Counted from the stretch's first letter, positions 1-11,870 are shown. The stretch is 64,000 nucleotides of DNA from Histoplasma ohiense (GCA_017607445.1 JAEVHH010000001.1:1426001-1490000), one strand, 5' to 3'. The notes: generated by a model from the sequence alone, not told the origin. A program made the numbers and translations.

Positions 1-1781
1 GCTAGAAGCTTCTTGTTGTAGATCTCATAGTTGCATTCAGCAGATGACATCTTTTTCAAGATGAAGACACAGAGTTGTAGAACATCTTTGTTATTATATT
101 GCATCAGTGCTCCATCTACTATGTAATCTGAGATATTCATTTCAAGAATTGTATGCTTATCTGAATCAAATGATTGCAGCATTGAGATGTTTGTGAATAT
201 ATACTTCAGCTTTTTGAATGCTGTGTCTGTTTCATCAGTTCATTGAAACACAGCATCTTTTCAGATCAGATCTGTCAGTGGTCATATGATATCAGAGAAG
301 TCTTTGATAAATCTTTGATAGAAGTTGACAAATTCTAGAAAGCTTCTAGTCTCTTTTACTGAGACTGATGTCTCTCAGTTGAGAATTGCTTCCATCTTCT
401 TAGAATCCATGCATACATCTTTTTCAGCTTTGATGATGAATTCTAGATAGATTATAGACTTGATCTCAAAGTCACATTTGTCAATGTCCACTTGCAGTTC
501 AGCTTTTTGTAGACAGTCAAGCACTTGTCATACATACTTGCAGTGCTCAGTAAGCAGTTCATCAGTGAAGATCAGAATATCATTCATATACACTGAGATG
601 ATCTCATTGAGCAGATCTCATAGAGCTCAGTTAATGTATTTCTGAAACATGCTCAGAGTGTTCACTAATTCAAAGAGAGTCACTGTTCATTCATATAATC
701 TGTAACATATATGAAAAGCAGTTAGCCATTCATCACCTTCATTAATCCTTATCTTATAGAAGGCTGTAGAGATGTCAAGCTTTGTAAATCATTTTGCTTT
801 TTCTATTTATTTGAGTGTTTTGTTGATGAGTGAAAGAGAATATCAATTCTTCCATGTAATCTTGTTGAGTTCTTGATAGTCAATGCAGAATTGTAAGTCT
901 TCTTCTGATTTCTTTGCAAACAGTACAGATACTGCAGTGAATGAGTTGTTAATATGAATGAAGTCTTTGTTCAATAGTCTGTTGAGTGTTTTTTGTAGAA
1001 TGAGAAGCTCATCACATGATATACTGTAGAGAGAATCTCAGAGTAATTGTGAATTCTTATCATTCTTCTTAATGAGCTCAATTGTATGATCTATATCAGA
1101 TCCTCAGTGAGAAGGAAGCTTTTCAGCTTTTTTTTCATTGAACACATCTGCAAAGTCTTTGTACAATTTGAATAGTTTCTTGCACAGTTTCTTGAGATCT
1201 TTGAGTTCTAGCTTTTCTAATGTTTTTTTGATATCCATCATGCTAGCAGTGAACACTTGGACATTCTTCTTCTTATATGCTTGATGAGTTAGTAGTTTGT
1301 ACACTTCTGCTGATATCTGAATGAGATCAGCAGTTCTATCAACATCCTTCTTATAAATATAATCATCTTCTGAGAAAATAAGACAGTGGTTGTGTGTGTT
1401 CAACAAGGTTTCAAATTCTGTGAGCTATGATAGACTGAGCATTAAATTGTACTCAAGATCTTGTATTTTGTATATGTATATATTCTTTTTCTCATGTTCT
1501 TCTATGTCAACATTAAATCTTACCATGTTGTAGAAGGCATATTCTCTGAAGCTGTCAAATTCACTGAGCTTATATGATTTGAAAAAAAGAATACACTGAA
1601 GCTTATGCTTCTCAATCAGCTGAGTGTCTATAAGAGTGTAGTGAAGAAAACCACTGTCTATCATTGCTTATACATTGACTAAATTATTTACAATGACAGA
1701 GATTATGATTGCATTCATTTGTATTTTCTGCTTGAATCTTCAGCTAGCTTTCTGCTTCTTGAGCTTTTATCTGTGTTTTAG
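1..1781 (-). pseudogene. A1 pol: protease, RT and start of RNase H, broken
   Basis: Minus-strand pol. The aspartic protease (motif DSG in IDSGFLHY) lies at about 1664-1425. The linker to RT is at 1406-1104 and RT at about 1100-250. RNase H begins near 200, and the rest is off the window. The RT active site reads YMND (rc of 570-585) instead of YIDD as in A5, so a catalytic aspartate is lost. The frame lies -1 relative to gag and overlaps the gag stop. Numerous TGA codons stand where W or R is expected. Confidence 0.85.
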
Positions 1782-2791
1782 AGTGAGAGCTTGTCTTTTC
1801 TCTGTTCTTGTCTATCCACAGATGACACAGCATTTACACATATGAGAGGTTTACTCAGAGTGATTGCATTCAGACATTGATTTGCAAAGTGCTCTGATTT
1901 GTCACAGTATATACAGACTTCTCTGACAATTCAGTCAGCAGCATTCTTCTCTGAGATGTTGAGGACTCTCAGACAACTTGTGTTTACATGTAGAATTCAG
2001 TTCATTGATTCTGATTTGAAGGCAGAGAACACTGCAGAACAGTTTGAGATGTACACATTTATTTGATAAAATTCTCTGCAATTTTGAAGTGCACAGAACT
2101 GAGACAGATCATTGTTCAACAGATAAAAATCAGCACAGAATTCACTGTATATTGAGAGTTTTGAACACTCTATACTTCAGTTATGCAACTGAAAGTTCAA
2201 GTTCTTGAACAATATATTGATCTTGACAGCATCATCCCAGTCTTGCTCATCTGCTTCTAGAAGTTTGTGATTGAATTCAGAAAGATAAATTATCAACACA
2301 ACATTCATCTGACAAGTTTGATTAAACCAGTCTAACACCTTGACTTGAAGCATAGAATCAAGAAAGAGAGAGTCAAGTTGTCAGAAGACTAACTCTGACA
2401 TACACTGATGATTCTGACAATGATTTATTCAGAGTTGGAATTTTGCTAACACATCATCATTCAATCTGCTATGAATATACCACACTTGATTGAATAGCAA
2501 GTCTATTGCTCATTCATCAATGTTCAATTTGATGTTCACTTTTGACTTTCACATGAGATAGAGTGCTAGATCTCTCTTGTATTTATTGAGAATTGAGAGC
2601 TTCTCTCTTGAGAGCTTTTCATAAGACATGAATGTAGAAGAAATGATGAATGTAAAAGTGTTCATCTCAGTAAATCATCATTGCAATTCAGCCATCTGTA
2701 GCATCTGCTGCTGAAGAATGCTTTATAGATCTAAGTTATCATCCACTGCATTCAGATGCAGTGGGTGTTCATAGAATTGCTCATAGTTCAT
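1778..2791 (-). pseudogene. A1 gag with CCHC zinc knuckle, broken
   Basis: Capsid/nucleocapsid polyprotein of family A. It starts at the ATG of MNYEQFY and ends at the TAA in TGCTCTAAAA, giving exactly 1,014 nt as in A2, A4, A5 and A12. A glutamine-rich coiled-coil-like start (LQSILQQQ) is followed by a helical capsid region. Near the C-terminus is a C-x2-C-x4-H-x4-C nucleocapsid knuckle (rc around 1860-1910). Several internal stops make it non-functional. Equal length without indels shows that decay was by point mutation. Confidence 0.85.
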
Positions 2792-3186
2792 TTCAATATC
2801 TAAGAATATATAATAATAAAAAAAGAAAAGAAATACTTGTAGACACTCAGTTCTCTCACAGACACTATTTGCAGTGTTGCAGTGCTAAGCTTGATCAAGC
2901 TTCTTCATGAACACTATTCACAGCATTACAGTTCATAGACACTCAGATCTTGTAGAACACAGTCAATTGTGTTTCAGATGCTTAGACACAACAGTCTATA
3001 TAACTAATAATAGAAGCACTCAAGCTCACAAAAAATCTCTTGTAATGACTAGACATTCAGATCTGTAAACAACACACTTGAGTGTAAAAACTGGTAACAA
3101 GACACTCAGGTCTTAAACAACACACTTGAGTGTAAGAACTAATAACAAGACACTTGAGTCTAAAACACAGAAGAATCAATTCATAA

Positions 3187-3528
3187 TGTAACAGATGTAC
3201 TTCAATTAATGATTTGATACTATTCTAATTACAGATTATGAATTGATTAAGAAAAGAAAGAGAAAAGAAATCAGAAGAAAAGATCATATGAAAGAGATTC
3301 TTATAGAAGAAAGTTCAGAGTGAAAGAATATCAGAAGCCACTTCACAGTGAAGCACAGAGCAGAAGAATATTAAGAGGTACATATAAGAATTGTTAGAAG
3401 CTACACAAGCACAGAATGTGAGGTGAGAGAATCATTGAGAGCTACACAGAAGAATTGTTAGAGACTGTGTGAGTGTGGAACACAGAGTAGAAGAATGTAA
3501 GAAGCTATATGAAAGAATTATTAGAGAC
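3187..3528 (-). repeat. A1 5' LTR, first part
   Basis: Reverse-complement family A LTR. It starts TGTAAC (coding-strand end GTTACA) and is interrupted by A2 after the target sequence GAGAC (3524-3528). The rest of this LTR is at 9616-9807. Confidence 0.9.
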
Positions 3529-4062
3529 TGTGATGGGTTAGCACTCATTAGTAATTATCTTACACAATCAACTCCCCTTCTGCACCCGCTTGTTTCTGGC
3601 CATTGTGACCTCATGTAACTCTTGATGTTCTTCTGCTCTGTGCTCTGCACTCATGTAGTTTCTAACAATTCTTCTGTGTAGCTCTTAACATTCTTCCACT
3701 CCATGCTCTGCACTTGTATAGTCTCTAATGATTCTTTCATGTAGCTTCTAATATTCTTCTGCTCTGTGTTCCACACTCATATAGTCTCTAATGATTCTTT
3801 CATATAGCTCTCAATGATTCCTCTGCCTCATGCTCTGCACTTATATAGTTTCTAACAATTCTTATACATATCTCTTAATGTTCTTCTGCTCTGCACTCCA
3901 CTGTGAAGTGGCTTCTGATATTCTTTCACTCTGAATTTTTCTCTATAAGAATTCTCTTTGTATGATCTTTTCTTCTGATTTCTTTTCTCTTTTCTTTCTT
4001 AATCAATTTGTAATCTGTAATTAGAATAGTATCAAATTGTTAATCAAAGTACATCTGTTACA
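3529..4062 (+). repeat. A2 5' LTR
   Basis: 534-bp LTR beginning TGTGATGGGTTAGC and ending GTTACA. U3 contains about four tandem 63-bp repeats, visible as recurring TAGTYTCTAA...ATTCTT blocks at roughly 3655-3880. A TATA-like box lies at 3944, followed by a pyrimidine-rich tract, then a short R-U5. Confidence 0.92.
3944..4014 (+). promoter_or_regulatory. A2 LTR promoter: TATA box and probable transcript start
   Basis: TATAAGAA starts at 3944. A CT-rich tract follows, and about 57 bp downstream lies AATCAATTTGTAAT (4001-4014). This 14-mer is the exact reverse complement of the sequence just after the LTR. If transcription starts here, the RNA 5' end can anneal to its own primer-binding site. 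The spacing is plausible for a fungal promoter; the start site itself is inferred. Confidence 0.55.
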
Positions 4063-4075
4063 TTACAAATTGATT
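4062..4075 (+). other. Self-priming primer-binding site of A2
   Basis: ATTACAAATTGATT, overlapping the last LTR base, perfectly complements AATCAATTTGTAAT at 4001-4014 in the LTR. No tRNA-type TGG primer-binding site is present. The arrangement matches the self-priming known for Tf1/sushi-clade elements. The same pair is exact in A5 (41587-41600 with 41647-41660) and A10. Confidence 0.7.
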
Positions 4076-4326
4076 CTTCTGTGTTTAAGATCTGAGTGCT
4101 TTGTTATTAGTTCTTATGTCTGAGTGCATCATTATCAGTTCTTACATCTGAGTGTGTTGTTTACAGATCTGAGTGTCTAGTCATTACAAGAGATCCCTCA
4201 TGAATCTGAGTATTTTTATTGTTAGTTATATAGACTGTTGTGTCTAAGCATCTGAAACACAATCAACTGTGTTCTATAAGATCTGAGTGTCTATGAACTG
4301 TAATGCTGTGAATAGCATTCACAAAG

Positions 4327-4342
4327 AAGCTTGATCAAGCTT
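4327..4342. other. 16-bp palindrome in the family A leader
   Basis: AAGCTTGATCAAGCTT is a perfect palindrome about 100 bp before the gag ATG. Related or identical copies sit at the same place in A1 (near 2890), A5 (near 41,295) and A12 (near 61,798), with mutated ones in A4 and A10. It could be an RNA dimerisation or packaging hairpin; the function is not shown. Confidence 0.5.
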
Positions 4343-4443
4343 AGTGCTGCAACACTGTGAATAGTGTCTGTGAGAGAATTGAATGTCTACAAGTATTTCT
4401 TTTCTTTTTTTTATATTATTATTACATATTCTTAGACATTGAA

Positions 4444-5457
4444 ATGAACTATAAACAATTCTATGAACACCCGCTGCATTCAAATGTGGTGGATGATAAC
4501 TTAGATCTACAAAGCATCCTTCAGCAGCAGATGCTACAGATAGCTGAATTGCAATGATGATTTGCTGAGATGAGCACTTCTGTGTTCACTGTTTCTTCTA
4601 CACCCATGCCTCACAAAAAGTCCTCAAGAGAGAAGCTTTCAATCCTTGATAAATATGAGAGAGACCTAGCACTCTATCTTGTGTGAAAGTCAAAAGCAAA
4701 CATCAAATTGAACATTGATGAACAAGCAATAGACTCACTATCCAATCAAGCATGGTATATTCATAGCAGATTGAATGATGATGTGTTAGCAAAATTCCAA
4801 CTCTGAATGAGTCATTGTCAGAATCATCAGTGTATATCAGAGCTAGTCTTTCAACAACTCAACTCCCTCTTCCTCAATTCTATACTTCAAGTCAAGATAT
4901 TAGACTGACTTAATCAAACTCATTAGATGAATGTTGTGTTGACAACTTATCTTTCTGAATTTGATTGTAAACTTCTAGAAGTAGATGAGTAAGACTGAGA
5001 TGATACTGTCAAGATCAATATATTGTTCAAGAACTTGAACTTTCAATTGCATAACTGAAGTATAGAGTATTTGAAGCTCTCAACATACAGCAAATTCTGT
5101 GCTGATCTTTGTCTGTTGAATAATGATCTGTCTCAGTTCTGTGTGTTTCAAAACTGCAGAGAATTTCACTGAATAAATGTGTACATTCTGAATCACTCTG
5201 CAGTGTCCTCTGCCTCTGAATCAGAATCAATGAACTGGGTCTCACATGTAAATGCAAGTCACTCAAGAATTCTCAATGTCTCAGAGAAGAATGCTGTCAA
5301 CTGAATCATCAGAGAAGTCTGCATACACTGTGACAAGTCAGAGCACTTTGCAAACCAATGTCTGAATATAATCATCTCAAGTAAACCTCCCACACATGTG
5401 AATGCTGTGTCATCTGCAGACAGATAAGAACAGAGAAAAGATGAGCTCTTGCTCTAA
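4444..5457 (+). pseudogene. A2 gag, broken
   Basis: Gag of family A, 338 codon positions. I use the ATG of MNYKQF because it is the in-frame methionine shared by all copies; frames opening further upstream use non-ATG codons. The N-terminus is rich in Q/L (LQSILQQQ). The CCHC knuckle at 5320-5361 reads C-x2-C-x4-H-x4-C with all four ligands present. The stop TAA is at 5455-5457, where pol overlaps in the -1 frame. Internal TGA codons (for example near 4555 and 4685) inactivate it. Confidence 0.88.
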
Positions 5458-8400
5458 AACACAGATGAGAGCTCAAGAAGCAGAAAGCTAGCTGAAGATT
5501 TGAGCAGAAGATGCAAGTGAACACAATCATGATCTCTGCTATTGTAAATAGCTTAGTCAATGTATAAGCAATGATAGACAGTGGTTTCCTTCATTATGCT
5601 CTTATAGACACTCAGCTGATTGAGAAGCATAAGCTTCAGCATATTCTTTTTCCCAAACTGTGTAAGCTTAGTGAATTTGATGGCCTCAGAGGATCAGCCT
5701 TCTACAACATGATAAGATTTAACATCAACATAGAAGAACATAAGAAAAAGAATATATATGTATATGAAATACAAAATCTTGAGTATGATCTAATGCTCAG
5801 TCTATCATGACTCACAGAATTTGAAACCTTGTTGAATACATACAACTACTGTCTTATTTTCTCAGAAGGCAACTGTGTTTATGAGAAGAATGTTGATAGA
5901 ACCACTGATCTCACTCAGATATCAGTGAAAGTGTACAAACTACTAATTCATCAAGCACATGAGAAGAAGAACATCCAAGTGTTTGCTGCTAGTATGACAG
6001 ATATCAAAAAAGTGTTAGAAAAGTTAGAACTCAAAGACTTCAAGAAACTGTGCAAAAAACTATCTGAATTGTATAAAGACTTCACAGATATATTCAACAA
6101 GAAAGAAGCTGAAAAGCTTCCCTCTCATCAAGAACTCAGTATAGATCATACAATTGAGCTCATCAAGAAAAATAGTAAGAATTCACAATCACTCTGAGAT
6201 TCTCTCTACAGCATGTCATACAACAAACTTCTCATTCTACAAAAAACACTCAACAGATTACTGAACAAAAACTTCATTTATATTAGCAACTCACCCACTG
6301 CAGTATCTGTACTGTTTATGAAGAAATCAGAAGAAGGCTTACAATTCTGTGTTGACTACTGAGGACTCAACAAGATTACACAGAAGAACTGATACTCTCT
6401 CTCACTTATCAATGAAATACTCAAATAAATAGAAAAAACAAAATAGTTTACAAAGCTTGACATCTCTGCAGCCTTCTATAAGATAAGGATTAATGAAGAT
6501 GATGAATGGCTAACCACTTTTTGTACATGTTATGAATTATATGAATGAACAGTGACCCTCTTTGGATTAGTGAATGTCTCAAGCACATTTCAGAAATACA
6601 TTAACTGAGCTCTACAAGATCTGCTTGATGAGATCACCTCAGTGTATATAAATGATATTCTGATCTTCACTGATGGACTGCTCACTGAGCACTGCAAGCA
6701 TGTATGACAAGTGCTTGACTGCCTACATAAAGCTGAACTGCAAGTGGACATTGACAAATGCAACTTCAAGATCAAGTCTACAACCTATCTAGAATTCATC
6801 ATCAAAGCTGAAAAAGATGTACACATGAATTCTAAGAAGGTGGAAGCAATCCTCAACTGAAAGACATCAGTCTCAGTAAAAGAGACTAGAAGCTTTCTAG
6901 AATTCATCAACTTCTACTGAAGATTTATCAAAAACTTCTCTGATATCATACAACCACTGATGAATCTGACTCAGAAAGACACTGTATTTCAATGAACTGA
7001 TGAAGTGAATGCAGTATTCAAAAAGCTGAAGTGTATATTCACAAATGCTCTGATGCTGCAATCATTCAATTCAGATAAACATACAATTCTCAAAACAGAT
7101 GCCTCAGATTATGTAGTAGACAGAGCACTAATGCAATATGATAATGAAGATGTTCTACAACTCTGTATCTTCATCTCAAAAAAGATGTCATCTGCTGAAT
7201 GCAACTACAAGATCTACAACAAGAAGCTTCTAGCAATTATACAATGTCTCAAAAAATGAGAGTTCAAACTTATGAGTGTTGAGAAGTTTGAGATTGTTAC
7301 TGATCATAAGAACTTAGAATACTTCACAATCATTCATAAGCTCACTGAGAGGTATATGTGTTGATCATTGTTTTTTAGTCATTTTTCATTCACAATTTGT
7401 TATTGATCTGAAGTAGAGAACACTCTTGCAGATGCTCTGTCTCACTGAGAATAAGATATACTATCTGATAACTTAGATGATAGATGGAAACACTGAGAGC
7501 ATCAATTAATCAACCTCACAATTATAGAAAGTTCTACACAATCAGATAAACTCTGTGTATATATCAATCAGTTCTGAGCTCAAGAACCCTCACTTGAAGA
7601 ACAATGAAGACTAGTGGCAGAAGCAGATGAATTCTGACAACAAATCACTGAAATTGTACAAAGCAAAGCACTTCAATTCCCCACAGATGTATACCCAAAA
7701 ACAGATATCTCAGCATATTCAATCAATGATGACAACTGCTTACACTTTCAAGATAGATGATGAATTCTCAATTCAGAATCTCTATGAACATGAATCATGC
7801 AAGAAATTCATGACTCACTGATGATCAGACACTCAGAACATGAAATCATGTACAACATCATTGTCTGAGAATTCTACTGATCAGATATGTCAAAAGACAT
7901 ACACTGATTTGTATGCAACTGTGATTGCTGCAGCTCAGTGACAGTATAATATGAATACTGAAAAGAGATGCTGAAGTCTCTATCTGTCTTCAATCAAACT
8001 TGATGTGATATAGCTATTGATTTTGCAGTTTTCTTGTCTGAGAGTGAAGATTCTATGAACATTCTAGTCATTGTCAACTGATTCAGTAAGAGTGTAATAC
8101 TACAGTTCTGTGACAAGATGAATACTGAAGTAGTTGCAGATGTCTTCATCAGAAGCCTGTTTTATTGTATACATAATCTATCTTCATTCATTGTGTCAGA
8201 TAGAGACAGTCGATTCATCAGTGCACTCTGAGCCTGCATATGTCAATTGCTAAGAATCAAATGAAAGTTGTCAACAGTGTATCACTCAGAGACTGATGAA
8301 GCTACTGAGAGAATAATACAAATGATAAAGAACATTCTCTGTAAGTTCTGCAATTATGCACAAGACAACTGAAGCAATCTGCTGCTGCACACTGAGATTG

Positions 8401-9089
8401 CAATTAATGATTGAGATTCTGCTATGACAGATGTAAGCTCATTCTTTCTTCTATATGAATACAACTTAGAGATTCTGAACTTCTCTGAGACTCTCTGAGA
8501 AACTGCATACACTCACAGCCTCATACAGATGACAGAGAAAATCATGAGCAAACTGAAGAAAGTCTGTGAATGAGCAGAAGCTTCAATAATCAGCACTCAG
8601 CAAAATTATAAGAATCAAATAAATATTAGAAGAAGTTCTGCAATCTGATATTATATAGAAAACAAAGTCTGACTGAATCTCAAGAATATAAGAACAGACT
8701 GTCTCTTGTGTACACTAGATTATCATCACATCAAGTATACAGTGAAGAAAGTGCTAGACACATATAATTATCAACTCAACACTCTGTCTGGTATTCACAA
8801 TGTCTTTCATACAAACCTGCTCCAATCTGCAGCTGAGAATCCATTCCCCTCACAGAGAATCTCTGATTGACAGCCACTCATCATTGTAGAAAAAGACAAC
8901 AAACTTGAGTGAGAAATTGAAGCAATTCTTGACAATAGAATCAATCACCACTGCTACAAATACCTCATTAAATGAGTAGAATATGATCATCTGATCTGAG
9001 AATCTGTGTTCATCTTGAAGAACACTGCTGCTCTCAACATCTACAAGTTCTCACTCATTTCAGTAGAAGAAGATAATGTGACAGATTAG
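5454..9089 (+). pseudogene. A2 pol: PR-RT-RNaseH-IN-chromodomain, broken
   Basis: Pol of family A in the -1 frame relative to gag. The protease DSG motif is near 5575. RT spans about 6110-6960, with its active site written YIND (6640-6655) instead of YIDD. RNase H is at about 7020-7380 (TDASDY core). Integrase is at about 7800-8700, with DFAVFL, SDRDSRF and ETDEATER carrying the D, D and E residues. The chromodomain is at about 8930-9050 (YLIKW-like, its W now a stop). The final codons GTG ACA GAT TAG lie inside the 3' LTR. More than a dozen stops make it inactive. Confidence 0.9.
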
Positions 9090-9610
9090 TATCTGTTAGT
9101 AATTATCTTACACAATCAACTCTTCTTCTGCATCTGCTTGTTTCTGACTGTTGTGATCTCACATAACTCTTGATGTTCTTTCACTCTGTGCTCCACACTT
9201 ATGTAGTTTCTAATGATTCTTTCATATAGCTCTTAATATTCTTTCATTTCATGCTCTGCATTTATGTAGTCTCTAACAATTCTTCTGTGTAGCTTCTAAC
9301 ATTCTCTTACTCTGTGTTTCACACTCATATAGTCTCTAACAATTCTTCTGTGTAGTTTTCAATGATTCTCTCACTTCACACTCTGCACTTGCATAGTTTC
9401 TAATGATTCTTATATGTATCTCTTAATGTTCTTCCACTCCACACTCCACTGTGAAGTGGCTTCTGATATTCTTTCACTCTGAACTTTCCTCTATAAGAAC
9501 CCTCTTTGTATGATCTTTTCTTCTGATTTCTTTTCTCTTTCCTTTCTTAATCAATTTGTAATCTGTAATTAGAATAGTACCAAATCGTTAATCGAAGTAC
9601 GCCCATTACA
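9077..9610 (+). repeat. A2 3' LTR
   Basis: 534 bp, same length as the 5' LTR, starting TGTGACAGATTAG and ending CCCATTACA. The TATA box is near 9492 and the self-priming 14-mer at 9549-9562. The last bases of pol (through 9089) overlap it. It is followed by the target duplicate GAGAC at 9611-9615. Confidence 0.92.
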
Positions 9611-9615
9611 GAGAC

Positions 9616-9807
9616 TACACAAGCACAGAGCATGGAGCAGAAGAATGTTAAGAGCTATACAGAAGAATCATTAGAAACTATACAAGCACAGAGCACAGAG
9701 CAGAAGAACATCAAGAGTTACACAAAATCACAACAGTCAGAAACAAGCGGGTGCAGAAGGGGAGTTGATTGCATAAATTAATTACTAATCAATGCTAACT
9801 CATCACA
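9616..9807 (-). repeat. A1 5' LTR, second part
   Basis: Continuation of the A1 LTR after the A2 insertion. It ends CATCACA (coding-strand TGTGATG). Immediately right is CTACT, then integrase sequence of A3, so A1 inserted into A3. Confidence 0.88.
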
Positions 9808-10595
9808 CTACTGAGAGAATGATACAAACAGTAAAGAACATTCTCTGTAAGTTCTGCAATTACATACAAGACAACTGAAGCAATCTGCTGCCACATACTG
9901 AGATTGTGATTAACAGTCAAAATTTCACTACAACAGATGTAAGCTCATTCTTTCTTCTATACAGATACAACTTAGAGATTCTGAACTTTCTCAAGACTCT
10001 CTGAGAAACTGTGTACACTCACAGCTTTATACAGATAATAGAGAACATTGTGAGCAAGCTGAAGAAAGTCTGTGAATAAGCAGAAGCTTCAATAATCAGT
10101 ATTCAGTAAGATTACAAGAATCAAATGAACATCAGAAGAAATTCTATGATCTGATATCATATAGAAAACAAAGTCTGACTGAATCTCAAGAATATAAGAA
10201 TGGACCACTTCTTGTGTACACTAGATTACTGCCACATCAAGTATACAGTGAAGAAAGTGCTAGATATACATAATTATCAACTCAACATCTCATCTGACAT
10301 TCACAACATCTTTCATACAAACCTGCTTCAATCTGTGGCTGAGAATTCATTCTTCTCACAGAGAACCTCTGATTGACAGTCATCTGTCATTGTAGAAGAA
10401 GACAACAAACTTGAGTGGGAAATTGAAACAATTCTTGACAATAGAACCAACCATCACTGCTGCAAATATCTCATCAAATGAGTAGAATATGATTGTCTGA
10501 TCTGAAAATCTGCATTCATCTTGAAGGACATCACTGCTCTCAACATCTATGAGTTCTCACTCACCTCAGTAGAGAGAGATAATGTGACAGATTAG
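9808..10595 (+). pseudogene. A3 pol C-terminal fragment: integrase end and chromodomain
   Basis: Matches A2 from about 8300 onward. It begins at the integrase helix with ERMIQTVKNIL and continues through the C-terminal integrase region. The chromodomain (YLIK-, EYD) lies around 10460-10560. It stops at the TAG (10593-10595) inside the LTR. TGA codons interrupt it. Confidence 0.82.
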
Positions 10596-11115
10596 TATTT
10601 ATTAGTAATTAACTTACACAATCAACTTCTTTTCTGCATCTGCTTGTTTCTGACTGTTGTGATCTCACATAACTCTTGATGTTCTTTCACTCTGTGCTCT
10701 GTGTTTGTATAGTTTCTAACAATTCTTCTGTGTAGCTTTTAATGTTCTTCCACTCTGTACTCTATACTCATATAGTCTCTAACAATTCTTCTGTGTAGCT
10801 TCTTATGTTCTTCTGCTTTATATTCTGTACTTGTATAGTCTCTAACAATTCTTCTGTGTAGCTCTCAATGATTCCCTCATCTCATATTCTGTGCTTGTGT
10901 AGCTTCTAACAATTCTTACATGTATCTCTTAATGTTCTTTCACTCTGCACTTCACTATAAAGCAGCTTCTGATATTCTTCTGCTCTGAACTTTTCTCTAT
11001 AAGAATTCTCTTTGTATAACCTTTTCTTCTGATTTCTTTTCTCTTTCTTTTCTTAATCAATTTGTAATCTGTATTAGGATAGTGCTAGATTGTTAATCGA
11101 AGTACACCCGTTACA
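10583..11115 (+). repeat. A3 3' LTR
   Basis: 533-bp family A LTR, TGTGACAGATTAG...CACCCGTTACA, with 63-bp tandem units in U3 and the TATA/CT-tract/14-mer region near its end. Confidence 0.9.
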
Positions 11116-11426
11116 TATATCAGTTGATATGAAGGTTTTTTATCAGATTTGAGATCTATAGCATGATTATGAGATGTGTGTTCTGTGTCAGATATGTCTT
11201 TTTGAAATACATCAAGATAATCTTTATAATCATCTGAAATATTTGACTCAGTTGCTGCACTCACAGCTTGTAATAGTAAGACAGTGAATATAATATTATC
11301 ATCATCAATTAATGTTGCAAATTCTTTAGCAGTATTCAGATGCATATAATTAATATTTGATGCTTTTCTATAGATTCAGTATCTTCACACTCAATCAATA
11401 TCAGAGTTCACAGCTTTCAACCACAG
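11116..11426 (-). pseudogene. B1 pol fragment (protease-RT linker)
   Basis: Minus-strand family B pol, matching B4 around 29750-30060 (HLNTAKEF, ESNISDDYKDYLDVF). This is the segment between protease and RT of element B1. It is bounded on the left by A3 and on the right by B2, which inserted at CACAG (11422-11426). B1 resumes at 25985. Confidence 0.82.
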
Positions 11427-11697
11427 TGTAAGAGATGGTTGTAGATATAATTATGAGAGTAGTGTGAAGTACACATGTAGAATGTTAAGAAGATAGCAAT
11501 CTCTATTATTCAAAGCTAATCGCTGATCTTCTAATATCTATAAATATCAGTGAGCATTATATAGATGACCATCATGTGCTACAGCTGTCTATGATACTGT
11601 GTGTTATATTTCTTCTCATTAATTCTGATGTGTTCTGTGTTCTTCTATTGTCATATAGCTATTTTCTAATATAGATATCTCTGTTGCATCTATTACA
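11427..11697 (-). repeat. B2 3' LTR
   Basis: 271 bp; plus strand TGTAAGAGATGG...ATCTATTACA. Identical in length to the right LTR. Confidence 0.92.
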
Positions 11698-11870
11698 ATT
11701 ATTTTTCTTCTTCAAAGACCTGGTTCTCAGAGCTTCTTACTGCAATGTGTGAAGTTCATAACATATACTGCATGATTAATATTGTATAGAGTTCACAGAA
11801 TTGAGCTGAATTAATTGTTGAGATTAATTCTGAAGTGTTGCTGTTTTGAGAGAATGTTTTTTCATCTCTG

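Larger units (their letters stand above)
1..3528 (-). mobile_element. LTR retrotransposon A1 (family A), cut by window edge
   Basis: A Ty3/gypsy chromodomain-type element read on the minus strand. Within the window it runs from RNase H (at base 1) back through RT, protease and gag to its 5' LTR. The LTR starts at 3187 and is interrupted at 3528 by element A2; it resumes at 9616 and ends at 9807. A1 itself lies inside A3, whose integrase sequence resumes at 9808. The 3' half is outside the window. All coding frames carry stops of the TGG-to-TGA type, so it is dead. Confidence 0.9.
3529..9610 (+). mobile_element. LTR retrotransposon A2 (family A), complete but mutated
   Basis: Full-length 6,082-bp Ty3/gypsy element with 534-bp LTRs at 3529-4062 and 9077-9610. 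It is flanked by the 5-bp target duplication GAGAC (3524-3528 and 9611-9615) and inserted in the LTR of A1. Order: LTR, self-complementary primer-binding site, leader, gag, protease, RT, RNase H, integrase, chromodomain, polypurine tract, LTR. Both proteins are interrupted by many TGA and some TAA/TAG codons. Confidence 0.95.
9808..11115 (+). mobile_element. LTR retrotransposon A3 (family A), 3' part
   Basis: The last third of a plus-strand family A element: integrase C-terminal half, chromodomain, polypurine tract and 3' LTR. The remainder is presumably beyond the left edge, beyond A1. It ends at 11115, where family B sequence (B1) starts, so A3 probably inserted into B1. Its target duplication cannot be checked in this window. 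Confidence 0.85.

Noticed and set aside
4357..4443. Upstream extension of gag (NSVCERIECLQVF... before MNYKQF)
   Set aside because: It opens with GTG rather than ATG in A2 and is a leader with poly-pyrimidine and TA-rich sequence; the shared methionine at MNYKQF is preferred.
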